NCBI GenBank assembly: GCA_002687025.1
Contig: NYZG01000156.1
Coordinates: forward strand, 1-14,490
Direction of reading: 5' to 3'
Length of the DNA stretch: 14,490 nucleotides
From: Candidatus Poribacteria bacterium
Lineage (GTDB): Bacteria > Poribacteria > WGA-4E > GCA-2687025
The notes under the pieces were generated by a model. It was not told the origin of the DNA. It saw only the letters and a program-made list of their open reading frames with translations, and did not search any database. The position numbers were made by a program, and so were the translations under genes. Below are positions 1-7,522 of the stretch, one piece after another (within the stretch, counting starts at the first letter, position 1; the number at the start of each line of letters is the position of its first letter).

Positions 1-631
1 AACCTACGCGTACATCTACTATCGCCTCGACGGCCGTACGGGCAGGCCGCTTCGCAAGCCGCTGCACGCCGTGGAAGACATCTTCGGTCGATGGCAGTCC
101 TACTTCGCGCCCATCCCCGGTGACTACAACGGAGACGGCGAAACGGAGTACTTCCTCGCCTCCAGCTCGTTCGCCGTAGGCGGCGTCGCGATGGTCGACG
201 ACGACGCCGGCATCGTGTGGGAGACGCCGCTAGACAACGCGATTGGAGCGCGCGGCGCGCAGGGCATCGGCGACTGTGACGGCGACGGCCTCCCGGACAT
301 CGCGTTCTGTCACTTGGACGGACGCGTCGCGTGCTACGACGGCGCCACCGGCGACGTGCGCTGGGAGGTCGACGACATCCAACCGAACCACAGCAACAGC
401 GGCGGCCACTTCGCCACGGGAGACATCGACGGCGACGGCCGCGACGAGTTCCTGTATCCCAGCGGCTCCGGTGAACTCATCGCCCTATCCGAGAGGGCGC
501 CCGGCCACGTGCTCTGGCGCGTCCAGCTGCCCGCGGAGCCGGAGACGCCGATCATCGCGGACGTGGATGGGGACGGGCTCGCGGAGATCCTGGTAGTGAC
601 TACCGACGGGTACCTCAACGTCCTGAAGTAG
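1..631 (+). CDS. FG-GAP/VCBS-repeat propeller protein, 3' part (5' end outside window)
   Basis: The frame is open from the window edge (first full codon at position 2) to TAG at 629-631, giving 209 visible residues; the GTG at 71 is just an internal codon. Four DxDGDG-type calcium-binding-like motifs occur at visible residues 41-46 (DYNGDG), 91-96 (DCDGDG), 141-146 (DIDGDG) and 187-192 (DVDGDG), at a near-constant spacing of 46-50 residues. Each is followed by hydrophobic strands and a short 'DG...' turn, as in FG-GAP/VCBS beta-propeller blades. Such domains are usually extracellular and bind ligands or serve as scaffolds beside enzymes such as polysaccharide lyases. The enzymatic part, if any, lies upstream of the window, so a specific activity cannot be named. 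The gene converges with the nitrilase gene after a 37-bp gap. The propeller fold is well supported; the whole-protein function is unknown. Confidence 0.85.
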   Translation, partial: TYAYIYYRLDGRTGRPLRKPLHAVEDIFGRWQSYFAPIPGDYNGDGETEYFLASSSFAVGGVAMVDDDAGIVWETPLDNAIGARGAQGIGDCDGDGLPDIAFCHLDGRVACYDGATGDVRWEVDDIQPNHSNSGGHFATGDIDGDGRDEFLYPSGSGELIALSERAPGHVLWRVQLPAEPETPIIADVDGDGLAEILVVTTDGYLNVLK

Positions 632-668
632 GCTCGACGCGGAAGGCGGCTCTGCGCCAACAGGGCGA

Positions 669-1451
669 TCAGTCCGTGAGCACATCCCCGTACAGGTCGG
701 CCCGGCGACGATGCCGGATGCCGCGCTGGCTCTCCTCGACGCGCGACAGGTCGACGGCCCCCTGATCAAACCGGCGCCCTTCGTCTTCGTCGTGGTCCAG
801 GAGCGCGCCGTCTGGCGCGATGACGAGCCCTCGCCGCGGGTGCGCGAACAGACACGCCACGCCGTTGTCCACCGCCATCGTCTGCAGCCGTCGCGTGTTG
901 CCCTCGCTGTACGAGCCGTTCGACGGTATCAGGACCATCCGCGCGCCGCGCAGCATCAGCACCCGCCACGTCTCGGCGTACACGCGGTCGTTGCAGATGA
1001 GCATGCCGACGCCTCCCCACGGCGTGTCGAAAACCGGGAGTCCGGCGCCGGGCTCGTAGAGCCCGACATCGCCGCCGCTGCGCACGTGTGTCTTGTCGTA
1101 ACGGCCCAGGACGACGCCGTCCGGGCCGATGAGCTCCGCGGTGTTGTAGAGGCGGTCTCCGTCGATGCGGTCGTACCCGGCGACCAGATGTATGGATAGC
1201 TCTGCCGCCAACGCCCGTAGCGCGCCGATGCGGGGGCCGTCGTCCGGCTCCGCCCAGCCGACGATCTGCTCGCGTGCGTAAGTCTGCGCCCCGGCCGGGT
1301 ATCCCTGCAGGCCGGCCTCGGGAAGCACGACGAGTTCGGCGCCCTTGCTCACGCGTTCTCGAACGCAGCGGAGCGCCTCTGCCAGGTTGGCGTCGGCCTC
1401 GCCCTTCAGGTCGGGTAGGCACACGGCCGCGGCGTTAGCGTCGTTCCGCAT
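669..1451 (-). CDS. nitrilase-superfamily carbon-nitrogen hydrolase
   Basis: This is a 260-aa protein, the normal length for a single-domain C-N hydrolase. The Glu-Lys-Cys catalytic triad is visible: E45 in LVVLPEAGLQGY, K120 in GRYDKTHV and C153 in GMLICNDRVYAETWR. The last matches the family nucleophile elbow in which Cys is followed by an acidic residue and Arg. Members hydrolyse amides, nitriles or N-carbamoyl compounds in the cytoplasm; the substrate cannot be read from the sequence. The start at 1451 was chosen because the family N-terminus begins here and GGGAG lies just upstream. The frame remains open to 1682, but that extension is Arg/Pro-rich and overlaps the preceding gene. The upstream discoidin lipoprotein ends 49 bp away on the same strand, so co-transcription is likely. 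Confidence 0.92.
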   Translation of the reverse strand: MRNDANAAAVCLPDLKGEADANLAEALRCVRERVSKGAELVVLPEAGLQGYPAGAQTYAREQIVGWAEPDDGPRIGALRALAAELSIHLVAGYDRIDGDRLYNTAELIGPDGVVLGRYDKTHVRSGGDVGLYEPGAGLPVFDTPWGGVGMLICNDRVYAETWRVLMLRGARMVLIPSNGSYSEGNTRRLQTMAVDNGVACLFAHPRRGLVIAPDGALLDHDEDEGRRFDQGAVDLSRVEESQRGIRHRRRADLYGDVLTD

Positions 1452-1500
1452 CGATGGCTCCCTGGGATTGCGCTGGCGGATAATGACGAATCGGCGCGGG

Positions 1501-2274
1501 TCAGTCGGCCGCGGCTGTGCTGGCCGGCTCCTTGACGGCCTCGCTGCCAGTAACCTCGATCTCAACCAGTCGCACGGTCGTTTCCTGCGTCGAACCTGAC
1601 CGCGCTCGGCCTCTGAATCCGCCGCGCCCTCCAAAGCCCTGAGATTGCGCGGGCTCGTCAGATGCGATGCCGTGGCTGTCACCCATGGTGTAGATGACTA
1701 CCCGCACCGCGTCGGCGGTCACCTGATTGAACCGGAACGTCGTGGTGGCCCGAGCCCTAACCGGCTGTTTGCCGGGGATGATGATGAACCCCTTCTCGAC
1801 CTGGCCCACGGTCTTCCACGGGAAGAACGTGTCCTCTGGCGTGTGCACCTGCGCCAGGCCGTTCAGGAAGCCCGGGTACGGCATCTCCTCGGTGTCCAGG
1901 ACGTGCACCGCGATGCGATTGATCCGTCGAGGCTCCGGGAACGTGATGTGGACCCAGCCGCTCCCTCGGCTCATGTTATCCTCGATGCTGCCGCCACTTC
2001 GACTGTACCCGCTGCCGCGCTCGAACGAATACTGCCAGCCCGAATCGGGCGTCCACGCCTCCACGTCCGTTATACCGTCGATGAGGTTGACCGCGGCGTA
2101 GCCGCCGTCGGTCCCGGACACCATGAGAGTGGCGCCCTGGTCGACCGTCGCGTAGTCGAGCATCTTGCCGCCGATCCCGGCGCACCCGGCTGCGGCCGCA
2201 AGCGAGGCCAGCAGTAGAGCCACGGGCGCAGCCCGGCGACGATCCCGTCGAATCCGGGCGATGGGCGTGTTCAT
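1501..2274 (-). CDS. discoidin (F5/8 type C)-like lipoprotein
   Basis: This 257-aa protein has an Arg-rich N-terminus, a hydrophobic segment (residues 17-29) and a lipobox AAGC with Cys31, indicating export and lipidation. Residues about 48-243 resemble a discoidin/F5-8C jelly roll: a start around NLIDG (63-67), a Trp-containing strand (AWTPDSGWQ), the core WVHITFPEPRRINRIAVHV (107-125), VRVVIYTMGDSH (190-201) and a final strand VRLVEIEVTG (234-243). Such domains usually bind carbohydrates or surfaces. A Gly/Arg-rich loop (about 213-225) interrupts the fold before the last strand. The start at 2274 has GAGGAGA upstream; the longer open frame to 2565 overlaps the sigma-factor gene and has no signal peptide. 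It is followed by the nitrilase gene. The lipoprotein call is firm and the discoidin assignment is moderate. Confidence 0.8.
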   Translation of the reverse strand: MNTPIARIRRDRRRAAPVALLLASLAAAAGCAGIGGKMLDYATVDQGATLMVSGTDGGYAAVNLIDGITDVEAWTPDSGWQYSFERGSGYSRSGGSIEDNMSRGSGWVHITFPEPRRINRIAVHVLDTEEMPYPGFLNGLAQVHTPEDTFFPWKTVGQVEKGFIIIPGKQPVRARATTTFRFNQVTADAVRVVIYTMGDSHGIASDEPAQSQGFGGRGGFRGRARSGSTQETTVRLVEIEVTGSEAVKEPASTAAAD

Positions 2275-2524
2275 CAGGCGGGTCTCCTCTCGCGACAGCC
2301 TGGGCCGGGCGGCGTGTGGGCTAGTCCGGCCACTCGGTCCAGTGGAGCCGGTGTCCTGGTGGCACGACGCGGCGTCGGTTCCCGCGCAGCCTGCCGTGGT
2401 GGTGGCCCGAGAGTGCGGGATGCGGCCGACGTGCGCGCGCGTGTACGCAAGGGCGCTCTTCTGCGCGATATGACGCGCCACGGCGGCAAAGGTTGAGGGC
2501 CGTTGCAGCGACCGGCAGGGGAGC

Positions 2525-3103
2525 TCAGTGGATAGGGGTCGCCAAGTACGGGGCCAGGGACTCACGTAGCGTAGATCGCGCGGTGAAGAGCTGCGCCTTC
2601 ACCGTTCCGATGCTTCGGTCCAGGGCGCCCGCTATCTCGGCCAGCTTCATGTGCTCGTAGTGCCGCATTCTGAATACGCGGCGCTGTCTGTCGGGCAGTT
2701 CCTCGACGACGCGGTCTATGCAGCGCGTCAGTTCGCCGTATGCCGCGCGGTCGTCGGGGGCGGGGTCGCGCGTAGGGATCGACCTGCCGCCGTCGTCCTC
2801 GTCGAGCGGCGCCATCTGCGGGCGCGCGCGGAGCGATCGGACGTGGTCGATACAGGCGCGCGTCGTAATGCAGTGCACCCACGTCTTGAACTGCGCGTCG
2901 CCACGGAAGCCCGGCAGCGCCCGCGTTACGCGCAGGAACACCTCCTGGGTGATGTCGCGCGCGACCTCCGGGTCGCGCACTCGGTAGACCGCGTTACGGT
3001 ACACGGCGGGGTAGTGGCGTCGCGCCAGCGTCTCGAGGGCGCGCGGGTCCCCGCAGTTGTACTCCGCGATCAGTTGCTCGTCATCGGGCGCGGTGTCGCC
3101 CAT
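2525..3103 (-). CDS. ECF-type RNA polymerase sigma factor
   Basis: This 192-aa protein has the two-domain layout of extracytoplasmic-function sigma factors. Region 2 spans about residues 9-95, with DPEVARDITQEVFLRV (core-binding 2.1/2.2) and FKTWVHCITTRACIDHVR (2.3/2.4). A Pro/Asp-rich linker follows (96-122). Region 4 spans about 123-188, with LPDRQRRVFRMRHYEHMKLAEIA and the helix-turn-helix GALDRSIGTVKAQLFTAR. It directs RNA polymerase to a small regulon. The ATG at 3103 is preceded by GGGGAGA at good spacing, so the open frame up to 3514 is not needed. No anti-sigma gene (cytoplasmic zinc-binding domain plus membrane helix) is adjacent. The gaps to both neighbours exceed 240 bp, so it may be its own unit. 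The target promoters are not known. Confidence 0.95.
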   Translation of the reverse strand: MGDTAPDDEQLIAEYNCGDPRALETLARRHYPAVYRNAVYRVRDPEVARDITQEVFLRVTRALPGFRGDAQFKTWVHCITTRACIDHVRSLRARPQMAPLDEDDGGRSIPTRDPAPDDRAAYGELTRCIDRVVEELPDRQRRVFRMRHYEHMKLAEIAGALDRSIGTVKAQLFTARSTLRESLAPYLATPIH

Positions 3104-3369
3104 CGTGATCTCCCCATGTGGCGCGGCGTCGCACACGGGTATATGCAACGGGCGTACCAGGCCGGAAGCCCGGTTTCGCGGAGTACTGTGGGCAATGGGC
3201 GTCGGATATCGACGCAATCGTCGAACCGGTCGACGAAAGCGTCGACCAAATCGTCGAAGGGGCGTCGGAAGAGATGTGCCGTGGTCGCGCGTGCCGGCAG
3301 GCGGGCCGTCGCGTTCCTCACGATGCCGCGCGGCAGGCCGGCATCGGACCTCCGGTCGCTTTGGGCGCT
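3104..3369. other. gap between WD40 lipoprotein and sigma-factor genes, with GTCGA-core repeats
   Basis: These 266 bp should hold the promoter of the sigma gene. Two copies of AATCGTCGAA lie at 3216-3225 and 3249-3258, flanking two GTCGAC sites at 3229-3234 and 3241-3246. All four share a GTCGA core at spacings of 9, 12 and 12 bp, which are multiples of three, so a decayed coding stretch is an alternative to a binding-site cluster. A stem-loop with arms GATGCCG (3322-3328) and CGGCATC (3339-3345) lies 25 bp past the WD40 lipoprotein stop, without a U-tract. I see no clear -35/-10 pair. Confidence 0.4.
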
Positions 3370-5097
3370 CTAGCGGGCCCGGCCCCACAACCTCACTGTG
3401 CCGTCGGCGCCGCAGCTTGCGAGCGTTTCGCCGTCGGGGGAGAACGCGACGGAAAGCACGCCATGTGTGTGCCCGATCAGCGTCGCGACCTCCTGTCCGG
3501 CGTTGACATCCCAAAGGTGCACCGTGCGGTCGCGGACGGCGGTCGCGAGCGTCTGTCCGTCGGGCGAGAACGCGACCCCATAGACGGCGCCGGAACGCGC
3601 TTCTCGCGGGCGTCCGTCGTCCAGTGTTGTAATCTCCCGTCGCGCGTGGACATCCCAGAGCTTCACCGTCCCGTCGTCGCTGCCACTTGCGAGGATCGCC
3701 CCGTCGGGCGAGATTGCCACCGCGCGGACGTTGTCGGCATGTCCGTGTAGCGCGGCGGTTTGCCTCCCGGTCCTGACATCCCAGAGCCTCAGCGGCTCCG
3801 CCATGTAGCTGCCGGTCGCCAGGATGCTGCCGCCGGGCGAGAAAGCCACGGCGTTGACCGCGAATCCCTTAATATGGAGTGTCTTGATTTCCTCTCTGTC
3901 CTTGACATCCCAGAGTCTCGCCGTGTCGTCGGAGCCGGCGCTTGCAAGCATTCTTCCGTTCCGCGAAAACACGATGCCATTGATGGAGTAGTCGTGTCGG
4001 CGCAGTGCCGCTATCTCCTCTCGCGAGTCGACGTCCCAAAGCGTCACGGACCCGTGGCGGTCGATCGCGAGGGTGTCCCCGTCCGGTGAGAAGTCCACGT
4101 ATCCGTAGGAGCCCGGGGTCAGTAGTGTTGTGGTCTCCTGGCCGGCTTTGACGTCCCAGAGCGTCACGCTGTCGCTGCTGCCGCTCGCGAGGGTGTCGCC
4201 GTCGGGCGAAAACGCCACGGACCGGACGTATCCTCGGTGTCCTTTAAGGGCTGCAAGCAGCTCGCCGCCTTTCCAGACACGGGCAGATCGGAGGGCGTCG
4301 CCCAGTTCCTGGATAGCTTCCGCGGCCGACCTCGCTGCGGCGCCGGCTTCATCGATGGCAGTCGCACTTATCGTCAGCACGACATCGACGCAATCAGCAC
4401 CGGACAGACGGCCCGATACTGCACACCCGGCGGCCGCAAGGGCGGCGTCTGCTATCGCCAAGCCATCTAGCCACGCAGGGCCCGGCGCCGTTTCCTCAAG
4501 CACAACCACGGTGGCCTTCACCGCGAATGTCCCGCTCGCCGTCGCGGCGATCGGTACTGCCGCCTCTGCATTCAGGCCGGCGAATACCTCGCCGATCACG
4601 CACGCCGCGGCGCTGATGAGTCCCTGACCTGTCCTGATGGCCGGTTCTGCCGAGGAGGACCCCTGCAACACCATCGCCGACCCGATGTTCGCTCGGGACC
4701 AGTCCACACCCGTGAACATCTCGACGCCGCCTGACGGATCGACGACGCCCGCGTCCACCGTGGTCTGCTGCCAGTTGCGGAAGACGAACGTGTGTCCATC
4801 GGCATATGCCCGCGTTGGGAGTCCGTCGTCGCCTCCCTGTACCACGAGCGGCGCGAGACCCGGGACGCTAAACACCGCGCCGGAAACGGTGTCGCCCCCA
4901 TCTTCGCTTAAAGCCGTCACGGCTTCGCCGGACTTGTAGACGACGAGTGCGGGCGTACTCGGCTTGTCCGCGTAGACGAAGGCGAGGGCGTCGGCATCCC
5001 GCACCGACAGCGGCGGGTCGTCGCGATCACCACCGCACGCGGGCAGGAGGGCTGCCAGGGCGATCAGGCAAGCGATGAGTGTTCGGAAGCGTGCCAT
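3370..5097 (-). CDS. WD40-repeat lipoprotein with novel N-terminal domain
   Basis: This is a 575-aa protein. The N-terminus has a hydrophobic core followed by the lipobox LPAC with Cys21, then an acidic GGDRDD linker, so a lipid-anchored envelope protein is expected. Residues about 30-135 look beta-rich and match nothing I recognise. Residues about 135-275 are Ala-rich and probably helical, with several Cys. From residue 280 to the end there are seven WD40 repeats with recurrent FSPDG and LWDV motifs, enough to close one propeller. The last blade ends at LWGRAR, with no sorting domain. Of the three WD40 genes here it alone lacks the FlgD-like tail. The start at 5097 has GGGAGGA a few bases upstream. 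It follows the 756-aa WD40 gene by 42 bp, so the two are probably co-transcribed. It may bind partners at the membrane; the ligand is unknown. Confidence 0.9.
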   Translation of the reverse strand: MARFRTLIACLIALAALLPACGGDRDDPPLSVRDADALAFVYADKPSTPALVVYKSGEAVTALSEDGGDTVSGAVFSVPGLAPLVVQGGDDGLPTRAYADGHTFVFRNWQQTTVDAGVVDPSGGVEMFTGVDWSRANIGSAMVLQGSSSAEPAIRTGQGLISAAACVIGEVFAGLNAEAAVPIAATASGTFAVKATVVVLEETAPGPAWLDGLAIADAALAAAGCAVSGRLSGADCVDVVLTISATAIDEAGAAARSAAEAIQELGDALRSARVWKGGELLAALKGHRGYVRSVAFSPDGDTLASGSSDSVTLWDVKAGQETTTLLTPGSYGYVDFSPDGDTLAIDRHGSVTLWDVDSREEIAALRRHDYSINGIVFSRNGRMLASAGSDDTARLWDVKDREEIKTLHIKGFAVNAVAFSPGGSILATGSYMAEPLRLWDVRTGRQTAALHGHADNVRAVAISPDGAILASGSDDGTVKLWDVHARREITTLDDGRPREARSGAVYGVAFSPDGQTLATAVRDRTVHLWDVNAGQEVATLIGHTHGVLSVAFSPDGETLASCGADGTVRLWGRAR

Positions 5098-5136
5098 TGT
5101 GAGTCCTCCCTGTGCGAGGTGTGCTAACCGCGACCC

Positions 5137-5185
5137 CGCCTACTTCCGCAGAGCGATGCGCCGCGCGCTCCGATGGTTCCCAGCC
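5137..5185. repeat. 49-bp exact direct repeat, copy 1 (3' end of paralogue A)
   Basis: These 49 bases are identical to 7474-7522. They cover the stop codon and the last 15 codons of both large WD40 genes, plus three bases beyond the stop. Identity falls immediately on the 5' side of the genes, so this is the longest perfectly shared segment I found between the duplicates. Confidence 0.9.
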
Positions 5186-7410
5186 GTTAGTTCGGTGAAG
5201 TACACGCCGCTGCTGACGAGCTCTCCGCGCTCGTTGCGGCCGTCCCAGTGGGCGGCGCGGCCTCGCGTACGATACGCCCCTGCGAGACGTTCGCCCAGGT
5301 CCAACTTGCGGACGAGACTACCCTCCGCGTCGTGAATCGATATCGAGACGCTGGCCCGGTCGTGTAGGTCGAAGGGGATCCACGTCTCGGGGTTAAATGG
5401 GTTCGGGAAGTTGCGGAGAAACACCGTGTCATCGGGTGTCAGAGACGCGTGCTTCACCTGCGCCCATGTGGCGCCTGTCTGTCCCTGTGGGTCTACCGCC
5501 GTCGGTTGGGCCATCGACGAATCGGCCACCCGCCAAAGGATGGCGCCGTCGAAACCCGTGGCTATGAGGGCGCCGTCCGGGCTGTACGCCAAGGCGTAAT
5601 GGAAGTGGAAGTGCTCGCCAAAAGCCGCGACCTGTCGCCCTGATGCGACGTCCCACAGCTTGGCTGAACTGCCCAGCCCCTCGGTTGCGAGCGTGCGCCC
5701 ATCGGGGCTGAAGGCCACGGCATAAACCCGACCGTCGTCTCTGAGACTGGCGATCTCGGCGCGTGTGGCGATGTCCCACAGCTTCGTCGTTAGGTCCCGG
5801 CTTCCGCTGGCCAGGACACGGCCGTCCGGGCTGAAAGCAAGCGTCGGGATGTCGCTCGTGTGTCCGCGCAGCCGGGCGAACTCGGCCCACAGAGGCACGT
5901 CCGGCCCATGCCGCCGAGCGGCCTCGATCACCAGGTCGATGTCACAGAGCCGAATACTGTAGTCGCGACCGGCGCCCGCAAGGATGGCGTCGATCGGGCT
6001 GAATGCCAGAACGCGCGTCCCTTCGGCGTGTCCGGTGAGGGTGGCGACCCGCTGCCGCGATGCGACATCCCAGAGCGCGATAAGCCCGTCCCTGCCGGAG
6101 GTCGCCAGAATCCCCCCATTCGGCGTGAAGGCCGGGGCGCCTTGCCCGGTGAGAGTGGTCGTCGATGTGGCCGAGGCGACATCCCAGAGCGTGACGCCCT
6201 GCGTGCCGCCCGTCGCGAGGGTGGCCCCATCTGGGCTGAACGCCACCGTCCTCGCTGCGCCGGTAAGAGTGGCGACCCGTTGTCCCGACGCGACATGCCA
6301 GAGGATGATCTCCCCGTCTGCGGCGTCCCTGCCGCTGCCGTCCGCGGTGGCGAGTAGCTGTCCGTCCGGGCTGAAAGCAAGCGACCAGACTGTGGTGGCC
6401 GGGTCGCCAAACGACGCAACCTGCTGTCCTGAACCGACATCCCAAAGCCTGACGAGATCGTCGGTGCGGTCGCTATTGGGCCACCCTTCGTCGCGCCGAC
6501 CGCTCACCAGCGTCCGGCCGTCGCGGCTGAACCCCACCATGATGACCCATCCCTCGTGTCCGTTGAGCGTGCCCGTGGACTGCGCCGACGCAACATCCCA
6601 GAGCCTGACACTCCGGTCGTGGCTGCCGCTTGCGAGGGTACTCCCGTCTGGACTGAACGCGACCGATACTATGAAGTCTGTGTGTCCGACGAGAGTGACC
6701 ATCTCCCGCTTAGCGCCGACGTCCCAAAGCCTGACTGTGTGATCCCGGCCGCCGCTCGCGAGGATGGCTCCGTCTGGACTGAACCCGACGGTGTAGACGC
6801 TTCCCGTGTGTCCCGTGAGTGTGGCGAGCTCCTGTCCAGTCGCGACGTCCCAAAGCCTGACCGTGTCATCGCCGCTGCCGCTCGCGAGCGTTGCGCCGTC
6901 CGGGCTGAACGCCACCGCGTCAACTCCCCGCGTGTGCCCTTCAAGAACGGCGAGTGGCTCCTGCGTAGCCACGCTCCATAGCGTTATGCCGGCGCTGCTG
7001 CCGGCCAGGATGCTGCCGTCTGGGCTGAACGCCAGGGCCTGCGCGTATCCCTCGATTCTTCCCACGTCCTGCCCTGCCCCAACGTCCCAGAGAACGATGG
7101 CGGGATCTGCGCCGCCCCGCGAGCTGGCCACCAACCGCCCGTTGGGACTGAACGCCGGCGTAGACCCACCAACTCCGGGAAGCATGACAACGCGATCGCC
7201 CGTCGTGGCAGCCATCACGCGGATGTCGAGGCTCGAGGTCACCACCGCGATGAGGTCGGACGCCGGCGAATGGACCATGGAATGAACGCCTTCGAACCCG
7301 AAACGCCCGATTGCCTTCGGTTGCGTTGCGTTGGCGAAGCAAAACGGGGTCGCCAACGCGGCGATGACGAGAGCAAGGGGCGGGAGCCGCATCGCACGTG
7401 CCGTTGCCAT
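5140..7410 (-). CDS. exported 14-blade WD40 protein with C-terminal FlgD/T9SS-like domain (paralogue A)
   Basis: This is a 756-aa protein. Residues 1-28 form a signal peptide (hydrophobic LALVIAALATPFCF, cleavage-like FANA/TQ). Residues about 33-633 contain 14 WD40 units with FSPDG/LWDV signatures, enough for two seven-bladed propellers. A linker (634-665) leads to a 91-residue domain starting FPNPFNPETWIPF and ending GVYFTELTAGNHRSARRIALRK, the FlgD-like Ig fold typical of secreted multi-domain proteins in Poribacteria-like genomes. The start at 7410 was chosen because GAGGGGG (7419-7425) lies 8 nt upstream; the in-frame ATG at 7437 has no ribosome site and breaks the signal peptide. The neighbouring upstream gene is a tandem paralogue. 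The fold is clear; the binding partner and secretion route are unknown. Confidence 0.93.
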   Translation of the reverse strand: MATARAMRLPPLALVIAALATPFCFANATQPKAIGRFGFEGVHSMVHSPASDLIAVVTSSLDIRVMAATTGDRVVMLPGVGGSTPAFSPNGRLVASSRGGADPAIVLWDVGAGQDVGRIEGYAQALAFSPDGSILAGSSAGITLWSVATQEPLAVLEGHTRGVDAVAFSPDGATLASGSGDDTVRLWDVATGQELATLTGHTGSVYTVGFSPDGAILASGGRDHTVRLWDVGAKREMVTLVGHTDFIVSVAFSPDGSTLASGSHDRSVRLWDVASAQSTGTLNGHEGWVIMVGFSRDGRTLVSGRRDEGWPNSDRTDDLVRLWDVGSGQQVASFGDPATTVWSLAFSPDGQLLATADGSGRDAADGEIILWHVASGQRVATLTGAARTVAFSPDGATLATGGTQGVTLWDVASATSTTTLTGQGAPAFTPNGGILATSGRDGLIALWDVASRQRVATLTGHAEGTRVLAFSPIDAILAGAGRDYSIRLCDIDLVIEAARRHGPDVPLWAEFARLRGHTSDIPTLAFSPDGRVLASGSRDLTTKLWDIATRAEIASLRDDGRVYAVAFSPDGRTLATEGLGSSAKLWDVASGRQVAAFGEHFHFHYALAYSPDGALIATGFDGAILWRVADSSMAQPTAVDPQGQTGATWAQVKHASLTPDDTVFLRNFPNPFNPETWIPFDLHDRASVSISIHDAEGSLVRKLDLGERLAGAYRTRGRAAHWDGRNERGELVSSGVYFTELTAGNHRSARRIALRK

Positions 7411-7418
7411 TTCCGGCG

Positions 7419-7425
7419 CCCCCTC
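7419..7425 (-). promoter_or_regulatory. ribosome binding site of paralogue A
   Basis: The minus-strand sequence GAGGGGG sits 8 nt before the ATG at 7410. It decides the start against the upstream in-frame ATG at 7437, and serves as the reference for the displaced site of paralogue B. Confidence 0.75.
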
Positions 7426-7448
7426 GATCGGTTCCATGGCGACTGGGA

Positions 7449-7469
7449 TGCGTTCAGCGCTCCGACCGG
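7449..7469 (-). promoter_or_regulatory. leader element shared with paralogue B, copy 1
   Basis: Within the 66-bp gap before paralogue A, this 21-bp segment matches 9946-9966 at 18 of 21 positions (core TTCAGCGC..CCGACCGG on the plus strand). It lies 39 bp from the start of A, whereas the other copy lies 139 bp from the start of B. It could be a common promoter or operator element, or simply a remnant of the duplicated unit. Confidence 0.4.
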
Positions 7470-7473
7470 ACCT

Positions 7474-7522
7474 CGCCTACTTCCGCAGAGCGATGCGCCG
7501 CGCGCTCCGATGGTTCCCAGCC
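7474..7522. repeat. 49-bp exact direct repeat, copy 2 (3' end of paralogue B)
   Basis: These bases are identical to 5137-5185 and cover the stop codon and the last 15 codons of the 776-aa WD40 gene. The divergence starts abruptly after the segment encoding the ending SARRIALRK. Confidence 0.9.

Noticed and set aside
1451..1682. N-terminal extension of the nitrilase
   Set aside because: The extension is Arg/Pro-rich, overlaps the preceding gene, and the family N-terminus with a good ribosome site begins at 1451.
2274..2565. N-terminal extension of the discoidin lipoprotein
   Set aside because: It would overlap the sigma-factor gene and bury the signal peptide inside the protein.
3070..3321. 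Small minus-strand frame of 83 codons upstream of the sigma factor
   Set aside because: It starts at GTG without a ribosome site, overlaps the sigma start out of frame and shows no domain; its DD/VD pattern comes from the GTCGA repeats.
3103..3514. N-terminal extension of the sigma factor
   Set aside because: The extension is low-complexity Arg-rich sequence and runs into the WD40 lipoprotein gene; the start at 3103 has a strong ribosome site.
5984..6742. Long plus-strand open frame of 252 codons
   Set aside because: It is antisense to the WD40 blades; its repeated pieces mirror the FSPDG/LWDV codons on the other strand. It has no ribosome site.
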